DNA of 64,000 nucleotides from Jatrophihabitans sp035642535 (GTDB lineage: Bacteria > Actinomycetota > Actinomycetes > Mycobacteriales > Jatrophihabitantaceae). Under the pieces are notes generated by a model. It was not told the origin of the DNA and did no database searches. It saw nothing but the letters and a program-made list of their open reading frames with translations. The DNA lies in NCBI GenBank assembly GCA_035642535.1, contig DASQSE010000089.1:1-64000 (forward strand). The letters run 5' to 3'. Below, one piece after another: positions 1-8,804 of the stretch (position 1 is the stretch's first letter; each line of letters starts with the position of its first letter). The translations under genes were made by a program, and so were the position numbers.

Positions 1-662
<662 letters not shown>

Positions 663-671
663 ACCGAGACC

Positions 672-1163
672 CTATCGATCCGTCGGCTGCGCGCCATTCA
701 GCGCCTGCCAGCGGGCCAGGTTGTGCCGCGCGTCGGCGAGCGCGTCGTGCCGGTCGGGTGGCGCGGGCGGCAACGGAGGGCAGCCGGCCTGCTCCCAACG
801 CTGGCGCAACTCATGGGTGAACCGCGGGATCGGGCGGGGCAGCGCCCGCATGTCGCCCCACAACTGGCACAGCACGACGTGGTCGTAGGCGGCCATCCAA
901 GCCCACAACTCGATCGGTTGGCCGGGCTGGAGCAGGAAGGCGAGCAGGTCCGTGCGGATCTGCTCCAGCGAACGCCACGCCGTGTTGGCCGGCGGCGGCA
1001 GCTTGTCGAGGACGTTGCGACGCACCCAGTCGATGGCCCGCGACCCGTCGAACTCGGTGGACACCGCGTAGAACTCGCGCCCGGACTCGTCGATCATGCC
1101 GATCGAGACGAGCTCGATCGTGCGACCGTCCTCGATGAACTCGCAGTCGTAGAAGAAGCGCAC
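672..1163 (-). CDS. Polyadenylate-specific 3'-exoribonuclease (Rv2179c type)
   Basis: A 163-residue DEDDh-superfamily 3'-5' exonuclease that trims single-stranded 3' RNA tails. The four acidic residues and the general-base histidine are all visible: D6 and E8 in YDCEF, D94 in AAYDH, and H139 with D144 in RHDALAD. Length and motif spacing match M. tuberculosis Rv2179c, the founding member of this small RNase family. The start is a GTG (codon 1161-1163). It follows the acyltransferase gene by 6 bp on the same strand, so the two are probably co-transcribed, and the phosphofructokinase gene starts 9 bp further on. Confidence 0.9.
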   Translation of the reverse strand: MRFFYDCEFIEDGRTIELVSIGMIDESGREFYAVSTEFDGSRAIDWVRRNVLDKLPPPANTAWRSLEQIRTDLLAFLLQPGQPIELWAWMAAYDHVVLCQLWGDMRALPRPIPRFTHELRQRWEQAGCPPLPPAPPDRHDALADARHNLARWQALNGAQPTDR

Positions 1164-1169
1164 GGACCC

Positions 1170-1973
1170 TCAGGAGGCCCGTTCCCTGGGGACGCGGTCG
1201 CCGATTTCGCGCACCACGCCACGCTCGCGACTGCCGAAGCCGGTGTCGTTCCCTTCGGCCTCCTTCACCTTCGCCGCGTACCGGTCGACGTACTCCTGCC
1301 CCGACAGCTGCATCAGCTCGTACATGATCTCGTCGGTCATCGACCGCTCCACGAACCTGTCGCCCGACATCCCTTCGTAGCGGGAGAAATCGAGCGGCTT
1401 GCCCACGCGCGCGCCGGGACGGGGGCGCAGCTTCGGGATCAGCCGGCCGGGCGGCTGGATCACCCTGGTGTTCACCATCGCGACCGGGATCACGACCGCG
1501 CCCGACTCCAGCGCGAGGCGCGCCACCCCGGTCTTGCCGCGGTACAGCCGGCCGTCCGGCGACCGGGTGCCCTCGGGATAGATCCCGAGCAGTTTGTTCT
1601 CACCGGCGCCGAGCACGCGCACGCCGGTGTTCAGCGCGGCGCGGGCCGCGTCCTTGTCGGAGCGATCGATCGGGACCTGGCCGACGCCGGAGAAGAACAG
1701 CCTGGAGATGAACCCCTTCAGGCCGGGGGTGGTGAAGTACTCGGCCTTCGCGAGGAAAGTGACCTTGCGCGGCATCCGCAACGGCATGAAGAACGAGTCG
1801 CAGAACGACAGGTGGTTGCTCGCGAGGATCACCGGGCGATCATCGGGGATGTTCTCCCGCCCTTCGATCCACGGCCGCCAGATCAGCCGGAGCAGGGGAC
1901 CGAGAAAGACGAACTTGGCCAGCCAGAACCCCAAAGTTCCTCCCCCGCCGGTACGAAAATTTCGGACGATCAC
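1170..1973 (-). CDS. 1-acyl-sn-glycerol-3-phosphate acyltransferase family protein
   Basis: PlsC-like acyltransferase expected to transfer an acyl chain to a lysophospholipid at the inner face of the membrane. The HX4D catalytic motif is NHLSFCD (H54, D59) and the acceptor-binding block is YPEGTR (E134-R137). An N-terminal hydrophobic segment lies at about residues 15-32. The annotated GTG start gives 267 residues. An internal TTG 13 codons later, directly after a GGAGGA ribosome-binding sequence, would give a start closer to homologues and may be the true one. It is the likely counterpart of mycobacterial Rv2182c. The exact acyl acceptor cannot be read from the sequence. Confidence 0.88.
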   Translation of the reverse strand: MIVRNFRTGGGGTLGFWLAKFVFLGPLLRLIWRPWIEGRENIPDDRPVILASNHLSFCDSFFMPLRMPRKVTFLAKAEYFTTPGLKGFISRLFFSGVGQVPIDRSDKDAARAALNTGVRVLGAGENKLLGIYPEGTRSPDGRLYRGKTGVARLALESGAVVIPVAMVNTRVIQPPGRLIPKLRPRPGARVGKPLDFSRYEGMSGDRFVERSMTDEIMYELMQLSGQEYVDRYAAKVKEAEGNDTGFGSRERGVVREIGDRVPRERAS

Positions 1974-2215
1974 CCCCAGGCACAGACATTAGTGGGGCGA
2001 GACCCCTCTCACCAACCTTCCGGCAGGAGATCCGCGTCCGGCGCCAATCCGCACTTCGGGAACGGCCGAACCAGAATCAGCGCCGCCCGATGGTCCGCCC
2101 GTTCCCGAAGCGCGTCGAAAGGGGCCGGCCGGCGAACAGCCGCGCCGCCGCGCATGGGGCTGGCCGCGGCAGGCACAATGGAGGTGCGGACGCGCGATGC
2201 ACACGGGAGGTCCGA

Positions 2216-2989
2216 GTGGGATTGCTCGCTGACGCGGAGCCGTTCTCGTTCGACGGCGGCCCGGTCGGGGTGGTCGTCAGCCACGGGTTCACCGGCAACC
2301 CATCCAGCCTGCGCCCGTGGGCCGATCACCTGGCTGCCGCCGGCTACAGCGTGCGGCTGCCGCTGCTGCCCGGCCACGGCCGACCCTGGCAGGACACGAA
2401 CCGGACGCGCTGGCCGGAGTGGTATGCAGCCGTGGAGGCGAGCTTCACCGAGCTGACCGCGCGCTGCGAGACGGTGTTCGCGGTCGGTCTGTCGATGGGC
2501 GGCACGCTGGTCACCCGCCTCGCCGAGCAGCACCCGGAGCGCATCGCCGGGCTCGTCCTCGTCAATCCGGCCTACGCCACCCGACGATTCGACGCCAAGC
2601 TCGCGCCGTACATCACGTGGCTGGTGAAGTCCCGTCCGGCGATCGGCGGCGACATCAAGAAGCCAGGCGTCGCGGAGGAAGCGGCGGACCGCCTCCCCGT
2701 CGTCGCATTCGCGTCCCTGCAGAAGCTCTGGAAGACGACCCGCGCCGACCTCGCCAAGCTGCGCGCGCCGGTGCTCATGTACCGATCGCGCGAGGACCAC
2801 GTCGTCGACGACCTTTCCGCCGAGTTGCTCAAGGCCCGCGCCGTCAACACGACGATCGAGGAGATCATCCTCGAGGACAGCTACCACGTCGCCACCCTCG
2901 ACAACGACGCCGAGCGCATCTTCACGGGCAGTGTCGAGTTCATCGAGTCCCTGACGACCACCAGCCCGGTGGACGGCGCGCCCTCGTGA
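2216..2989 (+). CDS. Alpha/beta-hydrolase (carboxylesterase / monoacylglycerol lipase-like)
   Basis: A 257-residue serine hydrolase that probably cleaves short-chain or monoacyl esters. The nucleophile elbow is GLSMG (S93), the oxyanion-hole region is HGFTG (23-27), and the acid and histidine are D194 (SRED) and H224 (SYH). The GTG start at 2216 is chosen because a GGGAGG ribosome-binding site precedes it by a few bases and the family normally begins a few residues before the first beta strand; a longer upstream reading is low-complexity and unlikely. Its stop overlaps the start of the next gene (GTGA), so the two are translationally coupled. Confidence 0.86.
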   Translation: MGLLADAEPFSFDGGPVGVVVSHGFTGNPSSLRPWADHLAAAGYSVRLPLLPGHGRPWQDTNRTRWPEWYAAVEASFTELTARCETVFAVGLSMGGTLVTRLAEQHPERIAGLVLVNPAYATRRFDAKLAPYITWLVKSRPAIGGDIKKPGVAEEAADRLPVVAFASLQKLWKTTRADLAKLRAPVLMYRSREDHVVDDLSAELLKARAVNTTIEEIILEDSYHVATLDNDAERIFTGSVEFIESLTTTSPVDGAPS

Positions 2990-3690
2990 GTGCGCGCGAC
3001 GTGCCGGACGCCGGCGGATCGGGGCGCCTCGACAACGGCCTGCACGCGCCGGCCTACGTCCCACTCACCGACGTCGACCCGGACGTCGGGCAGCATCTGC
3101 TCGCCGCACTCGGCCGGGCCCGCATCGCCGCCTACCTGGGGCCGGTGCCCGCCGCCGAGACCGAGCAGCGCCGGCTGTTCGTCGCGTCCGACGATCGGGT
3201 GGACGCACGCACCATCGTCGCCGCGGCAGTGCGCGCGCTGGGCAACGAGCAGCCGCAGGTTCCGGCGCAGAGCGATCCGCTCGCCGACGTCGACACCGAC
3301 GCCGCGTTCCATGAACTGGTCGCCGACTGGAAGATCGACACGATCGCTGCAGTCCGGGACGCCGAGCGCGACCTGACGAAGGAGGACGCCGAGTGGCGGT
3401 CGCGGCTGATCAAGCCACAGGCCCGCGACGAGGTTTGGCTGGACGAGGATCACTACGTACCACCGCCGCCTCCCCCGCTGCCTCGGCTGGCTGCCCCGAC
3501 GATCGTGGCGATGTCGGTGCTCGCGATCTCGATCCTGCTGCTCGGCCTCGGCGGCCAGTTCGGGCTCGCCGGCAATTTCACGCTGGTGCTCGGCCTGGCG
3601 GGCCTACTGCTCGGCGGCATCATCCTGTTCACCCGGGTTCGCGAATACCGCCGCGACGAAGAAGACGGCGACGACGGCGCCGCGATTTGA
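2986..3690 (+). CDS. Conserved membrane protein with two C-terminal transmembrane helices
   Basis: A 234-residue protein of unknown function. The N-terminal 160 residues are hydrophilic and acidic, followed by a proline run (PPPPPPLP) and two transmembrane helices at about 170-190 and 195-215, ending in a short charged cytoplasmic tail. The GTG start overlaps the stop of the preceding hydrolase by GTGA, which fixes the start. Such proteins are common next to this hydrolase in actinobacteria, but I do not recognise a functional motif. The topology suggests a membrane-anchored cytosolic domain. Confidence 0.8.
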   Translation: MSARDVPDAGGSGRLDNGLHAPAYVPLTDVDPDVGQHLLAALGRARIAAYLGPVPAAETEQRRLFVASDDRVDARTIVAAAVRALGNEQPQVPAQSDPLADVDTDAAFHELVADWKIDTIAAVRDAERDLTKEDAEWRSRLIKPQARDEVWLDEDHYVPPPPPPLPRLAAPTIVAMSVLAISILLLGLGGQFGLAGNFTLVLGLAGLLLGGIILFTRVREYRRDEEDGDDGAAI

Positions 3691-3708
3691 CACGGCCGGT
3701 CGGTCTGG

Positions 3709-4101
3709 CTACGAACGCTTCCGGGCCGTGTTGCGTCGCCGCGTCGAGCGTGCCGTGCGCAGCGCCTCGAAGTCCGTGGCCGCCAGGTTCAGCAGGTCCA
3801 GCATGGCCGCTGCGGCGGCGTCGGAGTTCCCGGATCGGACGGCGTCGAGCACCGCCTGATGGCTGGGTACGGGGTCGGTGGCGTGCGGTTGCGAATGCAC
3901 GGTCAGGTCGCGCTGGCGCAGCCCGTGCTCGATGACGATCCGCAGCCCGGCGAGCAGCTCGTTGTGGGTCGCGCGCAACAGTGCGGCATGAAAGTCCACG
4001 TCGGCGTCGGCGGCGTGGCTGCTGTCCGGGTCGTTGCTTGCCTGACGCATCTTGTCCGTGAACAGCGTCATCTGTTCGGGCGGTGGCGCGGCGGTGGCCA
4101 C
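3709..4101 (-). pseudogene. GntR/FadR-family regulator remnant (FCD domain only, 5' truncated)
   Basis: The reading frame encodes most of an FCD ligand-binding domain: an ADADVDFHAALLRATHN segment, then a DPVPSHQAVLDAV segment, which carry the conserved Asp and His residues of FadR-type regulators. The winged-helix DNA-binding domain that should precede it is absent. Homology stops at about 4,080, exactly where sequence of an oppositely oriented sugar permease begins. An intact protein would be about 230 residues; here only about 125 are recognisable. The gene is therefore read as dead, its 5' half lost in the deletion that also truncated the neighbouring permease. Confidence 0.8.
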
Positions 4102-4682
4102 GCTGCTGTGCGCGCTCGCCGGCTACGCCCTGGCGAAATACTCCTTCCGCGGCCGGGAAACGGTGTTCAACCTCGTGCTGGGCGGGGGCTCATTCCGGGC
4201 ACCGCGTTGGCGCTGCCGCTCTATCTGTTGTTCGCGAAGGTCGGCATCGTCGGCACGTACTGGTCGGTGCTCATCCCGAGCTTCGTCAGCCCGTTCGGCG
4301 TGTACCTTTGCCGCATCTACGGCGAGGCGGCCGGGCCCGACGATCTGATCGATTCCGCGCGCATCGACGGCGCGGGCGAGCTGCGGATCTTCGCGACGTT
4401 CGGGCTGCGCATCATGAGCCCCGCGCCTCGTGACCGTTCCTCTTCCAGTTCCTCGGAATCTGGAACAACTACTTCCTGCCGCTGGTGATGCTCTCCGACC
4501 CGCACCGCTATCCGATCACGCTCGGCCTCACCACGTGGCAGGGGTTCCAGGATCGGCAGCCCGAGCTCTTCCAACTCGTCGTCGGCGGCGCCTTCGTCTC
4601 CGCTATCCCGTTGATGATCGCGATCGTCGTGCTGCAGAAGTACTGGCGCACGGGCCTCACCGAAGGCAGCGTCAAGGGCTGA
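4079..4682 (+). pseudogene. Carbohydrate ABC transporter permease remnant (MalG type), truncated and frameshifted
   Basis: Homology to the C-terminal two thirds of a MalG-type permease is spread over three frames. The first segment (ALAGYALAKYSFRG) breaks at about 4,185. The second (PGTALALPLYLLFAKVGIVG to the EAA loop DLIDSARIDGAGELRIF) breaks at about 4,425. A five-residue piece (LVTV) follows in another frame, and the last segment (FLFQFLGIWNNYFLPL to GLTEGSVKG) ends at 4682. The N-terminal transmembrane helices are missing. Three frameshifts plus the 5' truncation make it non-functional. The paralogous intact permease at 39.0 kb ends in a similar LGSAKG tail. The last bases overlap the end of the opposing EEP gene. 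Confidence 0.88.
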
Positions 4683-5256
4683 CGACGAGCTCGGCGCGCA
4701 CGCCGTGCTCCGCCTTGTCGAGGCCGCCGACCGTGATCCGCGCGTCGACGAACAGGCCGTCGGCGACGGCGATCAGCCCATCGAGGAAGGGCGACTCCGC
4801 GCCTTCGACGCTGACGATCGGCGGCGGGTCGCCCGGGACGAGCGTGTCGATCGCCGCCCGGAGCTTGCGCGCCTGCGCCCGTCGTTCGGGGGCATCGCCG
4901 GTCAGCGTCGCGCACCCGAGCACGAAGTCGGTGCCGCGCAGCCGCAGCGCGCCGAGCGCCGCGCCGGGTGCGGCGAGCCGGCTCCCTCCGGGGAGACGGA
5001 GATCCTGCACCGCCGCCACGTCGACGCCGAGCGTGGAGAGCAGCAGGTTCGCGCCCGCCGGCCGGCCGCCGGTGACCACGACGAGCCCTGCCCGGCGCGC
5101 CACCTCGGCGGTGATCGCGCGCCAGCGCGGCAGGTGCGGACCGCCGTGCACGCACACGACATCGCAGCCGGCGGCCGTGATGACGCGCGAGAGTGCGGCG
5201 CGATCGCGCCCCAAGCTGCGGGCGTCGACCGACAGCAGGCGCAGCGGCGTGCTCAC
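4672..5256 (-). CDS. Endonuclease/exonuclease/phosphatase (EEP)-fold protein
   Basis: A 194-residue protein resembling the EEP fold, with a typical opening beta strand (RLLSVDARSLGRD), a CDVVCVHGG strand, and a final strand ending in AELVVSP. The usual catalytic residues of this superfamily (early Asn and Glu, GDFN, SDH) are not evident, so it may be an inactive or divergent member. The GTG start overlaps the stop of the glucokinase gene (GTGA), so it is translated from the same message. Pairing of such a protein with glucokinase is seen in other actinomycetes. Function unknown. Confidence 0.65.
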   Translation of the reverse strand: MSTPLRLLSVDARSLGRDRAALSRVITAAGCDVVCVHGGPHLPRWRAITAEVARRAGLVVVTGGRPAGANLLLSTLGVDVAAVQDLRLPGGSRLAAPGAALGALRLRGTDFVLGCATLTGDAPERRAQARKLRAAIDTLVPGDPPPIVSVEGAESPFLDGLIAVADGLFVDARITVGGLDKAEHGVRAELVVSP

Positions 5257-6200
5257 GCTGCGTATCTCCGCGCGAGATCCGCCGCGCCGACGAGACCGGC
5301 GTCCGGGCCGAGCGCCGCCAGCACCAAGTCGGCGACGGGCCGGAAGCCGCGTCCGGGCAGCGTGTGCGCGAACTCCTCGCGCGCCGAGCGCAGCAGCAAC
5401 TCCCCCGCCGCCGACACGCCGCCACCGATGACGAACATCGTCGGATCGATGATCGCCGCGAGACTGGCCAGCCCGCGGCCCAGCCAGCGGCCCATGGTCG
5501 TGCAGATCGACTGCGCCGCCGGGTCGCCGGCGGCCGCGGCGGCGGTGACGACCGGCCCGGTGAGGTCGTCGACCGACCCCGCGAGCTCGATCATCCCGGC
5601 GGCCGCGACCGGCGAATCAGCAGCGAGCTCGGTGGCGTCGCGCGCGAGCGCGCGCCCGGACGCGTACATCTCCCAGCAGCCCCGGTTCCCGCATGCACAC
5701 CGCCGCCCGTCCGGCACCAGCGTCATGTGCCCGTACTCGCAGGCCAGCCCGAAGCCGCCCCGGTACACCGAACCGTCGATCACGAGGCCACCGCCGATGC
5801 CGGTGCCCAGCGTGACGCAGACGACGACGGCCTGGCCCGTCGCGACGCCGAAGCGGTACTCCGCCCAGGCCGCCGCGTTGGCGTCGTTCTCGACGACCAC
5901 CGGCTGCTCGATGCGATCGGCCAACGCATCGCGCAGTGGCTCGTTGCGCCACGCGAGATGTGGTGAGAACAGCACGGTGGCGTGGTCGTTCGCGATCCAG
6001 CCCGCGGCGCCGATGCCGACCGCTGACACGTCGTGCCGCGCGGCGAGTGCGTGCACCACCTCGACGATCGTCGACTCGGTGTAGGCGACGTCATCCCCGG
6101 GTGTGTCGCGCCGCTCCCGGTCGATCACCTGCCCGGCGTCGTCGACGACACCGCCGGCCACCTTGGTGCCGCCGATGTCGACGCCGATCGCCAGGCTCAC
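5253..6200 (-). CDS. glk: ROK-family glucokinase
   Basis: Phosphorylates glucose with ATP in the cytosol. It is 315 residues long with the ATP-binding DIGGTK motif (8-13), the sugar-binding END triad (104-106), the GTGIGGG loop (132-138) and the EYGHM motif (155-159). The ROK zinc-binding signature CACGNRGC provides C168, C170 and C175. These are the features of the GlkA-type enzymes of Streptomyces, where the gene also lies near the fadD/pimB region. It overlaps the downstream EEP-fold gene and follows the DUF5304 gene by 6 bp, which suggests one operon running from the SRPBCC genes to here. Confidence 0.92.
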   Translation of the reverse strand: MSLAIGVDIGGTKVAGGVVDDAGQVIDRERRDTPGDDVAYTESTIVEVVHALAARHDVSAVGIGAAGWIANDHATVLFSPHLAWRNEPLRDALADRIEQPVVVENDANAAAWAEYRFGVATGQAVVVCVTLGTGIGGGLVIDGSVYRGGFGLACEYGHMTLVPDGRRCACGNRGCWEMYASGRALARDATELAADSPVAAAGMIELAGSVDDLTGPVVTAAAAAGDPAAQSICTTMGRWLGRGLASLAAIIDPTMFVIGGGVSAAGELLLRSAREEFAHTLPGRGFRPVADLVLAALGPDAGLVGAADLARRYAA

Positions 6201-6206
6201 CGCTGC

Positions 6207-6536
6207 TCAGGACTCGCTCGGGTCGTCGAGGTGGATGTGCTCGACGCGCGGGGCCGGTTTGGGCCGGCGTTCCGACTCGGACTGCGCCCGGGTGAGCGCG
6301 ACGTCGGCGAGCGCCTTCATCGCCGACGCGACCGCGGCGGCCGCCTCGGAGAGCCGATCCGTGACCTCCGGATAGTCGCCGCGCAACACGTTCGCGAACT
6401 GGCAGATCGGGCACCAGGAAAGGCATTCGCCACTGCTGTGCGTACCCTCTTGCGCCTCGGGGAAGCGCTGCGCCCAATCCTGCACGGCGGTCAGCAACTG
6501 GTGTACCTCGTCGGCGAGGTCGCGGGTGTCAGGCAT
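6207..6536 (-). CDS. DUF5304-like small cysteine protein
   Basis: A 109-residue cytosolic protein of unknown function. It has a helical N-terminus, a cysteine cluster (C38, then CPIC at 42-45) that could bind a metal, and a charged, proline-containing tail. It overlaps the end of the ArsA-like ATPase gene by 8 bp, and this adjacency is typical in actinobacteria, so the two products may act together. No catalytic motif is visible. Confidence 0.75.
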   Translation of the reverse strand: MPDTRDLADEVHQLLTAVQDWAQRFPEAQEGTHSSGECLSWCPICQFANVLRGDYPEVTDRLSEAAAAVASAMKALADVALTRAQSESERRPKPAPRVEHIHLDDPSES

Positions 6537-7800
6537 GGCCGCCTCCCTGCTCCGGGCGCCGTCGCCCGCTTCCGGGCCGCGGCCGCGGACGCGACCGGCT
6601 TGCCTCGGTGGCCGGCCACAGCTGCGGATCCGGGCGGAACCGGACGCGCAGCTCGCGTCCGTCGAACTCGCCGCCGGCCACCGTGCACCGGCGCAGCACG
6701 CTGGGCAGGGTGAGCACTCGACGGTTGGGGCCGACGGTCACCACCAGGTCGTCGCCGGCGCGCACCGCGTCGACGGTGGCGCGCTCGGCCAACGGCAGCG
6801 CGAGATGCAGCACGAAGTCGTCGCCGGCAGGCTCCACACGCAGCAGGTCGGCGGCCGCGGCGGCTGCCGCAGGATCGTCGCCCGGCAGCGCCCCGTAGAG
6901 CTCGTCGGCGACGCCACGCAGTGCTTCCGGACCGATCGGCTCGGCCGGCCGGTAGGGCAGCTCGCGCACCGGCAGCGCAGCGAACGATTCCCGGATCGCG
7001 GCCAGCTGCTTGCGCTGGGCCGTGGCCCAGCCGTTGCGCCAGTCGTCGTCACCGGCCGGGAAGACGCGGTTGGCGACGACGAGGTCGACCGAGTAGCCGT
7101 AGAGCGCGAGCGCGGTGAACATCCGGCGCGCCTCGGCCGCGACCACCGACTCCGGAGTGAGGACGAGCCGCACGGACGTGATCTTCGGATCGCCGAGCAA
7201 CTGCCGCACGGACGCGAGCTCGTCGTTCAATCGCAGCAGCGCCTCGAACAGGGTGTCCGGTGGCAGCGCCTCGCCGCGGCCGAGGATGGTCGCGATCGGC
7301 CGCATGCCCTTGGCGATGCGTCGATGCACCGGGAAGACGCGTTCGAGGTACCACGTCAGCGCTTCGGGCAGCGCGAGCAGTCGCAGCGTCTCGGCGGTCG
7401 GCGCGCAGTCGACGACGAGCGCGTCCCAGTTGCCGGTCAGCGCGAGTTCGCGCACCGCAAGCAGCGCGAGCACCTCGTCGACGCCGGGCAGCACGGTCAG
7501 CTCGTCGGCGGTGATCGGGTCGACGCCGCCGCGCGCGAGCATGTCGATCAGGAACGCCTGCACATCGCGCCACGCCGCCTCGAAGCGTCCCTGCGTGTCG
7601 ATCTGCACCGCCCACAGGCTCGACGCAACCTCGAGCGGCTCATCGGTGAGTTCGACGTCGAGCGTGTCCGAGAGCGAGTGCGCGATGTCGGTGGAGAGCA
7701 GCAGCGTCTTGACGCCGCGATCGGCGAGTCGCAGCGCGGTTGCGGAGGCGGTCGTGGTCTTGCCGACGCCGCCCTTGCCGGTGAACAGGATGATGCGCAT
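6529..7800 (-). CDS. ArsA/Get3-like ATPase
   Basis: A 423-residue deviant-Walker P-loop ATPase of the ArsA/Get3 family. The signature lysine lies in GKGGVGKTT (8-16), followed by a switch I-like STDIAHS segment and a DCAPTAETLR switch II region. The C-terminal 100 residues form a beta-rich, HSP20-like region often found in the actinobacterial members. No arsenite-binding cysteine pattern or ArsB pump is present, so arsenic resistance is unlikely. The likely mycobacterial counterpart is Rv2184c, of unknown role. ATG 7800 is preferred; a GTG three codons upstream lies 1 bp after the previous stop. Confidence 0.86.
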   Translation of the reverse strand: MRIILFTGKGGVGKTTTASATALRLADRGVKTLLLSTDIAHSLSDTLDVELTDEPLEVASSLWAVQIDTQGRFEAAWRDVQAFLIDMLARGGVDPITADELTVLPGVDEVLALLAVRELALTGNWDALVVDCAPTAETLRLLALPEALTWYLERVFPVHRRIAKGMRPIATILGRGEALPPDTLFEALLRLNDELASVRQLLGDPKITSVRLVLTPESVVAAEARRMFTALALYGYSVDLVVANRVFPAGDDDWRNGWATAQRKQLAAIRESFAALPVRELPYRPAEPIGPEALRGVADELYGALPGDDPAAAAAAADLLRVEPAGDDFVLHLALPLAERATVDAVRAGDDLVVTVGPNRRVLTLPSVLRRCTVAGGEFDGRELRVRFRPDPQLWPATEASRSRPRPRPGSGRRRPEQGGGHA

Positions 7801-7809
7801 CGTCCGCAC

Positions 7810-8253
7810 CTAGATCCGGAAACTCTCGACGCGCTTCTTCAGTTCCTTCAGGGCCGTATCCATGACGACCCGCTCGGCCTTGCGCTTGAGCAGGCCGAGC
7901 ATCGGGATGATCAAGTCGACGGTGAGCGAGTACGTGACGAACGTCCGCCCGGGTCCGTCCGCGCGCAGCAGGTACGAGCCGCGCTGGGCGCGCATCATCT
8001 GCCCCCGGGTGAGATACCACTCGACGAGCTCATTGCCGGTCCACGCATAGCTCAGTTCGTACTGGTCGCGGACGATCCCGGCATCCAGCGTGAACGCGAC
8101 GCGTCGGGCGCGCCCGTCCACTCCGAGCTCGATGACGTCGGCCTTCTTGACCGAGCCCGTCCACTCCGGATAGTTGCCGAAATCCGCGATGACGGCCATC
8201 ACCGCGGGAGGGTCGGCGTCGATGGTGATCGACTGCGTCGACTCCTCGGGCAT
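7810..8253 (-). CDS. SRPBCC-family (START-like) protein, Rv2185c type
   Basis: A 147-residue single-domain protein of the polyketide cyclase/START fold, which forms a hydrophobic ligand pocket. It opens with TQSITIDADPPAVMAVIADF and ends in an amphipathic helix (LKELKKRVESFRI), the usual layout. Position just upstream of the ArsA-like ATPase matches Rv2185c/Rv2184c of M. tuberculosis. The ligand is unknown; a lipid or isoprenoid is plausible given the neighbouring acyl-CoA ligase, but that is inference. Confidence 0.82.
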   Translation of the reverse strand: MPEESTQSITIDADPPAVMAVIADFGNYPEWTGSVKKADVIELGVDGRARRVAFTLDAGIVRDQYELSYAWTGNELVEWYLTRGQMMRAQRGSYLLRADGPGRTFVTYSLTVDLIIPMLGLLKRKAERVVMDTALKELKKRVESFRI

Positions 8254-8264
8254 GGGGTCATACG

Positions 8265-8705
8265 CTACCCGGGCGGCGTCCCCGCACCGGCCGGCGCAGG
8301 CGCCGGGAAGGTCGTGGTGTGACGTGTGACGCGTCCCGGGTCGAGCTGGTCGGCGAGCGACCAAAATGCCTGCTTCGTCCGTCGCCGGGAGATGTCGGCC
8401 ACGCGCTCGCGGCGGCGCCGGCTCACCTGCCGCCCCGGCGCCGGGTCGAGGCGGAGGAAGAAGTGTGCAACGACACCGTCGCACATCGGCTGTAGCCACA
8501 CCTCGGCCGAGCCGGCGAGCCCGCGTCCCGCGCCACCGACCGACGGGACGAGCCAGCGCACGCCTTTCTGGTTGCGCCATTCGTCCACCTCGAGCGTTAG
8601 TTCCGGCCACCAGCGGCGCCAGCTTGCAGGTTCGGCGACGATTGCCGCTACCGTGGCCGGACGCGCGGCGAACCAGGTCGAGTCGACCACGTCGATCGCT
8701 GGCAC
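8265..8705 (-). CDS. Second SRPBCC-family protein (polyketide cyclase/dehydrase-like)
   Basis: A 146-residue protein with an N-terminal strand and helix (VVDSTWFAARPATVAAIVAE) and a tryptophan-rich segment (WRRWWPELTLEVDEW) that fit the START-like fold. The C-terminal part holds a long basic helix (RRRRERVADISRRRTKQAFW) in place of the usual closing helix. It lies 11 bp upstream of the other SRPBCC gene on the same strand, so the pair is probably co-transcribed. Ligand and role are not evident. Confidence 0.7.
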   Translation of the reverse strand: MPAIDVVDSTWFAARPATVAAIVAEPASWRRWWPELTLEVDEWRNQKGVRWLVPSVGGAGRGLAGSAEVWLQPMCDGVVAHFFLRLDPAPGRQVSRRRRERVADISRRRTKQAFWSLADQLDPGRVTRHTTTFPAPAPAGAGTPPG

Positions 8706-8804
8706 GCTGCCAGCATCGCATGGACCGAAGGACCCCTTCGCCCCGCTCCCCGCGACGGGCTACGTTAAATTCGCACCGGCACGACCGAGAAGGGACGCCG
8801 TAGC

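Noticed and set aside
6529..7800. Arsenic-resistance interpretation of the ArsA-like ATPase
   Set aside because: No arsB, arsC or arsR neighbours and no arsenite-binding cysteines; actinobacterial homologues occupy the same lipid/envelope-related context.
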